Below, in pieces: positions 60,043 through 64,000 of a stretch of 64,000 nt of DNA (position 1 is the stretch's first letter; each line of letters begins with the position of its first letter). The stretch is taken from contig JBNGCX010000013.1 in assembly GCA_049974865.1 (NCBI GenBank), forward strand, positions 1 to 64,000. The letters are read 5' to 3'. Under the pieces are notes generated by a model. That model worked only from the letters and a program-made list of their open reading frames with translations, ran no database searches and was not told the DNA's origin. The translations under genes were made by a program, and so were the position numbers. The DNA is from JAGSOU01 sp049974865 (GTDB lineage: Bacteria; Pseudomonadota; Alphaproteobacteria; Rhodobacterales; Rhodobacteraceae).

Positions 60043-62483
60043 CCGCGGACACGCCGTTCACCCATATCGGCCAGCCCCTGCCGCGCAAGGAGGACCGCCG
60101 TTTCCTCACCGGCAAGGGCCGCTATCTCGACGACGTCACGCTGCCCGGCGCGCTGCAGGTCACCTTCGTGCGCTCGCCGCATGCCCATGCCCGCATCACG
60201 GGCATCGACACGCAAGCCGCCCGCGCGCTGCCCGGCGTGGTGGGCGTGTTCACCGGCCGCGACCTTGCGCAATGGACGGCGCCCCTGCGCCTCGCGCCCC
60301 CGATCGAAGGGCTGCACCCGGTCGAGATGACTACGCTGCCCGTCGACAAGGTGCGCTTTCACGGCGACCCGGTGGCGGTGGTGGTGGCGCGCGACCGCTA
60401 CGTCGCCGAGGACGCGGTGGAGCTGGTCGAGGTCGAATACGAGGCGCTGCCCTGCGCCGCCGACACCGAAACCGCGCTGGCCCCCGACGCGCCGCTGGTC
60501 GACGACACTCTGCCCGACAACCTGGTTTCCCACCAGAGCTTCAGCGCCGGCGACCCGGCCGCCCGCCGGGCCGAGGCCGACCGCGTGGTCGAGGCGCGCT
60601 TCAACCTGCACCGCCACACCCATGTGCCGATGGAGACCCGCGGCTGCCTGGCCGACTGGGACGCGGGGCGGGCGCATCTGACCATGCATATCGGCACCCA
60701 GGTGCCGCACCCGATGCGCGGCCAGCTCGCCGCCCGGCTGGGCATCAGCGAAACCCAGGTCACCGTCATCAGCCCCGACATCGGCGGCGGCTTCGGCCAG
60801 AAGATCGCGCTCTACCGCGAAGAGCTGACCGTGGCGGCGCTGTCGCGCCATCTCGGCCGCCCGGTGCGCTGGCGCGAGGACCGGCTGGAGAACCTGACCT
60901 CGGCGAGCCATGCGCGCGAGACCCATTGCAGGACCCGCGCCGCGGTCCGCGCCGACGGACGCATCCTGGGGCTGGAGCTGGACCTGACCGAGGATTTCGG
61001 CGCCTATTGCTTCTACCCGGCCAACTACATGGCCCGCGTGATCGCGATGATCCTGACCGGGCCCTACAAGATCAGCGACTACGCCTTCGACGTGAAGGTG
61101 GTGCTGACCAACAAATGCGGGAACGGCCCGATGCGCGCGCCCATGGCGATCACCAGCTGGGTGATGGAGGGCACCATCGACGCGGTGGCGCGCGAGCTGG
61201 GCCTCGACCCGGTGGAGGTGCGCCGGGTCAACGCCCTGCGGGCCGATGACCTGCCCTTCACCATGCCCACCGGCGAGGTGCTGGAGGATGTCACCCCGCT
61301 GGAGACACTGGAGGCTGCGGTTCAGGCCATTGACGTGCCCGCCTTCCGCGCCCGCCAGGCACAGGCGCGGGACGAGGGGCGGCTGCTGGGCCTGGGCCTG
61401 TGCACCGTGGTCGAATCCACCACCTACGGCTCGGCGTTCTACAAGGCCGCCGGCATCCCCGGCTCGGGGCACGAGGCCGCCTGGGTGCGGATCGAGCCCT
61501 CGGGCGTGGTCAACGCCTCGGTCGGGCTGATGGGCTCGGGCCAGGGCTACGAGACGCCGCTTTCGCAGGCCGTGGCCGAGGGGCTGGGCGTGACGCCCGA
61601 GACCGTAAATGTCCACATGGGCCATACCGACATCGCCCCCTACGGCATGGGCAGCCGCGGCGCGCGCGGCGCCACGGCGGGGGGCGGCACCCTCTATCTC
61701 TGCGCGCAGAAGGCGCAGGAAAAGGTGCTGGCCATCGCGGCGTCGATGCTGAACCTCAACGACGCGCAGGGGCTGCGCCTGCACAACGGCCAGGTCGAGC
61801 GGCGGCTGGAGGACGCGTGGCAGGCCACAGGCGTGAGCCTGGCCGACGTGGCGCGGCGCGCCTATCTCGACCCCACCGCGCTGCCCGAGGGGATCGACCC
61901 CGGCCTCGATGTGTCGCTCACCTACGACCCGCCGGCGATGACCTATTCCAACGCCACGCATGCCTGCGAGGTCGAGATCGACCCCGCCACCGGGCGCATC
62001 CGCATCGACCGCTATCTCGTGGCCGAGGATTGCGGCACCGTGCTCAACCCGCTGGTCGTCAAGGGCCAGCAGCAGGGCGCGGTGGCGATGGGGCTGAGCG
62101 GCGCGCTGCTGGAACAGGTCGTCTATGACGAGAACGGCCAGAACCTCAGCGCCACGCTGGCCGATTACCTGGTCGCCACCGCCTGCGAGCTGCCCAACAT
62201 CGAGATCCTCCCCATGCACACCCCCAACCGGAAGACGCCAGCGGGGATCAAGGGCATGGCCGAGGGCGGAATCATGGGCTCGATCGGCGTGATCGCGGGC
62301 GCGGTCAACGATGCGCTGGCGCCGCTGGCTGTGACCGCCGAGCAGATGCCGCTCTCGCCGCAAAGGGTGCGGGCACTTCTTCGCGAGGCCGGGGATGTCA
62401 CCCGGGGAACCACTTCATCAGACCCGGGCGCCACCACTCAGGGAACGCCGGGCAACTCAAACGGAAGGACGAACAGGGCATGA
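60039..62483 (+). CDS. Molybdenum-binding large subunit of a xanthine-oxidase-family hydroxylase
   Basis: This 814-residue catalytic subunit has the aldehyde oxidase/xanthine dehydrogenase fold: IGQPLPRKEDRRFLTGKGRY, SPHAHARITGIDT, DIGGGFGQKIALYREELTVA and the C-terminal KGMAEGGIMGSIGVIAGAVN with the conserved catalytic Glu. Where CO dehydrogenases have AYxCSFR (form I) or AYRGAGR (form II), this protein has CGNGPMRAPM (about residues 360-368). A CO substrate is therefore unlikely; an N-heterocycle or aldehyde is more plausible. It overlaps both neighbours by ATGA. The last 40 residues are a Thr/Ser/Gly-rich tail. Confidence 0.92.
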   Translation: MTADTPFTHIGQPLPRKEDRRFLTGKGRYLDDVTLPGALQVTFVRSPHAHARITGIDTQAARALPGVVGVFTGRDLAQWTAPLRLAPPIEGLHPVEMTTLPVDKVRFHGDPVAVVVARDRYVAEDAVELVEVEYEALPCAADTETALAPDAPLVDDTLPDNLVSHQSFSAGDPAARRAEADRVVEARFNLHRHTHVPMETRGCLADWDAGRAHLTMHIGTQVPHPMRGQLAARLGISETQVTVISPDIGGGFGQKIALYREELTVAALSRHLGRPVRWREDRLENLTSASHARETHCRTRAAVRADGRILGLELDLTEDFGAYCFYPANYMARVIAMILTGPYKISDYAFDVKVVLTNKCGNGPMRAPMAITSWVMEGTIDAVARELGLDPVEVRRVNALRADDLPFTMPTGEVLEDVTPLETLEAAVQAIDVPAFRARQAQARDEGRLLGLGLCTVVESTTYGSAFYKAAGIPGSGHEAAWVRIEPSGVVNASVGLMGSGQGYETPLSQAVAEGLGVTPETVNVHMGHTDIAPYGMGSRGARGATAGGGTLYLCAQKAQEKVLAIAASMLNLNDAQGLRLHNGQVERRLEDAWQATGVSLADVARRAYLDPTALPEGIDPGLDVSLTYDPPAMTYSNATHACEVEIDPATGRIRIDRYLVAEDCGTVLNPLVVKGQQQGAVAMGLSGALLEQVVYDENGQNLSATLADYLVATACELPNIEILPMHTPNRKTPAGIKGMAEGGIMGSIGVIAGAVNDALAPLAVTAEQMPLSPQRVRALLREAGDVTRGTTSSDPGATTQGTPGNSNGRTNRA

Positions 62484-63373
62484 GCGCTTCGACGGACAAG
62501 ATGACGGTTGGTTTCATCGGCCTCGGGATCATGGGGCAAAGCATGGCGGGGCACATTCTGGCCGCCGGCCATGACCTGTGCGTCTACAACCGCACCCGCG
62601 CCAAGGCCGACGACCTGGTCGCCCGCGGCGCGGTCTGGAAGGACAGCCCCGGCGAGGTCGCCGCGGCCTGCGACGTGGTGATCACCATCGTCGGCTACCC
62701 CAAGGATGTCGAGGAGGTCTACCTCGCCTCCGGCGGCATCGTGGAGCGCGCCCGCGACGGCGCGATCCTGATCGACATGACCACCTCCAGCCCGGAACTG
62801 GCGCAGCGCATCGCTTCGGAAGCCACGGATCGCGGGCTGATGGCGCTCGACGCGCCGGTGTCGGGCGGTGACGTGGGCGCCAAGGCGGGCAAGCTGGCGA
62901 TCATGGTTGGCGGCGACGCGTTGGCCTATGACAAGGCCATGCCGCTGTTCGAGGCCATGGGGGGCAAGATCGTGCACATGGGCCCCGCGGGTGCCGGGCA
63001 GCACACCAAGATGGCCAACCAGATCGCCATCGCCTCGACCATGCTGGCGGTGAGTGAGAGCCTGTCCTACGCCAAGGCCGCCGGGCTGGATCAGTCCGCC
63101 GTGCTCGACGCGATCGGCACCGGCGCGGCGTCCAGCTTCCTGCTGAACGGGCTGGGGCCGAAGATGGTGGAGGAAGATTATGCGCCGGGCTTCTTCGTGC
63201 ACCATTTCGTCAAGGATATGTCCATCGCCCTGGCCGAGGCCGAGCGGATGAAACTGGACCTGCCGGGCCTGACGCTGGCCCGCGGCCTTTACCAGCGCCT
63301 CGTCGATGGCGGCTTCGGCGAAGAGGGCACGCAGGCGCTCTATCGCGTCTATACCCAGATGACGGGGGCCTGA
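62480..63373 (+). CDS. NAD(P)-dependent beta-hydroxyacid dehydrogenase (HIBADH/GarR-like)
   Basis: This 297-residue protein has an N-terminal Rossmann motif VGFIGLGIMGQSMAGHI, substrate motif DAPVSGGDVGAKAGKLAIMV and the catalytic-lysine region GAGQHTKMANQIAIAS, all typical of 3-hydroxyisobutyrate dehydrogenases and tartronate semialdehyde reductases. It overlaps the large-subunit gene by ATGA, so it acts in the same pathway, probably oxidising or reducing a hydroxyacid made after the hydroxylation. The exact substrate is unknown. Confidence 0.93.
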   Translation: MSASTDKMTVGFIGLGIMGQSMAGHILAAGHDLCVYNRTRAKADDLVARGAVWKDSPGEVAAACDVVITIVGYPKDVEEVYLASGGIVERARDGAILIDMTTSSPELAQRIASEATDRGLMALDAPVSGGDVGAKAGKLAIMVGGDALAYDKAMPLFEAMGGKIVHMGPAGAGQHTKMANQIAIASTMLAVSESLSYAKAAGLDQSAVLDAIGTGAASSFLLNGLGPKMVEEDYAPGFFVHHFVKDMSIALAEAERMKLDLPGLTLARGLYQRLVDGGFGEEGTQALYRVYTQMTGA

Positions 63374-63374
63374 G

Positions 63375-63971
63375 ATGCGGTTCGAAGGCGACGCCCTGAT
63401 CCCGGCCGCCCCCGAGGCGGTCTGGAAAGGCCTCAACGACCCCGAGGTGCTGCGCCGCTCCATCCCCGGCTGCCAGGCGATGGAGCGGACCGGCGAGAAT
63501 GAGTTCACCGCCACCGTGGTCGCCAAGGTCGGGCCGGTCTCGGCCACCTTCAAGGGCAAGGTGGAGCTGGACGACCTGAACCCGCCGCTCTCCTACACGC
63601 TGCGCGGGCGCGGGCAGGGCGGGCCTGCCGGTTTCGCCAAGGGCGCGGCGCGGATCACGCTGGCGCCTGAGGGCGACGGCACGCGGCTGACCTATGTCGC
63701 CGACGCCGATATCGGCGGCAAGCTGGCCAGCGTCGGCGGCCGCCTGATCCAGGGCGTGGCGAAAAAGACCGCCGACGATTTCTTTGCCGGTTTCTCGCGC
63801 GTGCTGACGGGCGGCGAGGAAGCCGTCGCCGCCCCCGCGGGCGGCGCGGCCGCCCCGGCTGCCGCCCCCGCCGCGGGCCCCGCGGCCGGACATATCCCGC
63901 TGATCGACCGTGTGGCCTGGCTGCTTGTCGGCCTCGCGCTCGGCATCGGCCTGACCATAATCTTTGGGTGA
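63375..63971 (+). CDS. CoxG-like SRPBCC protein with C-terminal membrane anchor
   Basis: This 198-residue protein has an N-terminal SRPBCC/CoxG domain (MRFEGDALIPAAPEAVWKGL, DPEVLRRSIPGCQAMERTGE, GPVSATFKGKVELDDLNPP), an Ala/Pro-rich linker (about 150-172) and one C-terminal transmembrane helix (VAWLLVGLALGIGLTIIF). CoxG recruits CO dehydrogenase to the membrane in Oligotropha. By analogy this protein may anchor the hydroxylase. It starts one base after the preceding stop. Confidence 0.92.
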   Translation: MRFEGDALIPAAPEAVWKGLNDPEVLRRSIPGCQAMERTGENEFTATVVAKVGPVSATFKGKVELDDLNPPLSYTLRGRGQGGPAGFAKGAARITLAPEGDGTRLTYVADADIGGKLASVGGRLIQGVAKKTADDFFAGFSRVLTGGEEAVAAPAGGAAAPAAAPAAGPAAGHIPLIDRVAWLLVGLALGIGLTIIFG

Positions 63972-63976
63972 CCCCG

Positions 63977-64000
63977 ATGCGTATTGCAGACGAAATTCAA
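63977..64000 (+). CDS. Start of the next operon gene, cut by the window edge
   Basis: ATG 63977 is followed by codons for MRIADEIQ to the last base, six bases after the CoxG-like stop and after a weak GGGTGACC. Only eight residues are visible, so no function can be given. The spacing suggests the operon continues. Confidence 0.55.

Noticed and set aside
60039..62483. Calling the molybdenum hydroxylase an aerobic CO dehydrogenase.
   Set aside because: Neither the form I nor form II active-site loop is present. Only the subunit architecture and CoxG neighbour are shared.

Overview
The window is high-GC alphaproteobacterial DNA, most likely from the order Rhodobacterales (Roseobacter group). 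The evidence is the housekeeping order aroA-cmk-rpsA-ihfB-lapA-trpF-trpB, a class II (CP4-like) EPSP synthase, a fused indolepyruvate:ferredoxin oxidoreductase, a 6S RNA at the left edge, and palindromic intergenic elements of the GGGATATTTTTGAACAG type. Genus cannot be fixed from the sequence alone. Layout: 1-14.9 kb is a mostly housekeeping block (6S RNA, amidohydrolase, aroA, cmk, rpsA, ihfB, trpF, trpB, pth, rplY). It is interrupted at 10.2-12.0 kb by two related secreted PepSY-like proteins with Asp/Ser/Gly-rich tails and a membrane-anchored LuxR-type regulator. From 15,036 to 18,739 lies one complete transposon-like unit: perfect 27-bp terminal inverted repeats, an 8-bp target duplication (GATATTTT), an IS1595-type transposase, four passenger proteins and a tRNA gene. 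The tRNA has a leucine anticodon (CAA) on a body that looks serine-type (G73, serine-like D arm). I regard this as the most unusual object in the window. From 18.8 to 31.4 kb come lldD, a LysR/YeiH pair, a ZIP transporter, an asparagine-synthase-like enzyme, trpA, ychF and an RND efflux pair. From 31.6 to 40.6 kb is an amino-acid catabolism region: a cytochrome c; mdeR-mdeA-mdeB (Lrp regulator, methionine gamma-lyase, 2-oxo acid dehydrogenase E1), matching the Pseudomonas putida mde locus; a second Lrp gene divergent from the indolepyruvate oxidoreductase; and tRNA-Ser(GCU). From 40.9 to 53.1 kb the sequence is looser and partly decayed: a tex gene cut by one in-frame TAG, a frameshifted ectA remnant, a truncated ABC binding-protein gene, a small stress-protein-like remnant, and several gene-poor gaps. 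Among these are intact genes for YdcF, a second ZIP protein, a HisC-like aminotransferase, a NYN-domain protein, LysR with a YdhR-type monooxygenase, and NIPSNAP. From 53.2 kb to the end, a TetR gene and a matching palindromic operator precede a long colinear operon: a CUT1-type ABC importer (binding protein, two permeases, ATPase), a three-subunit molybdenum hydroxylase (FAD, 2Fe-2S and Mo subunits), a beta-hydroxyacid dehydrogenase and a CoxG-like protein. The inferred logic is TetR-controlled uptake of an organic substrate, then hydroxylation and NAD(P)-linked oxidation. The Mo subunit lacks the form I/II CO dehydrogenase active-site loop, so the substrate is probably not CO.
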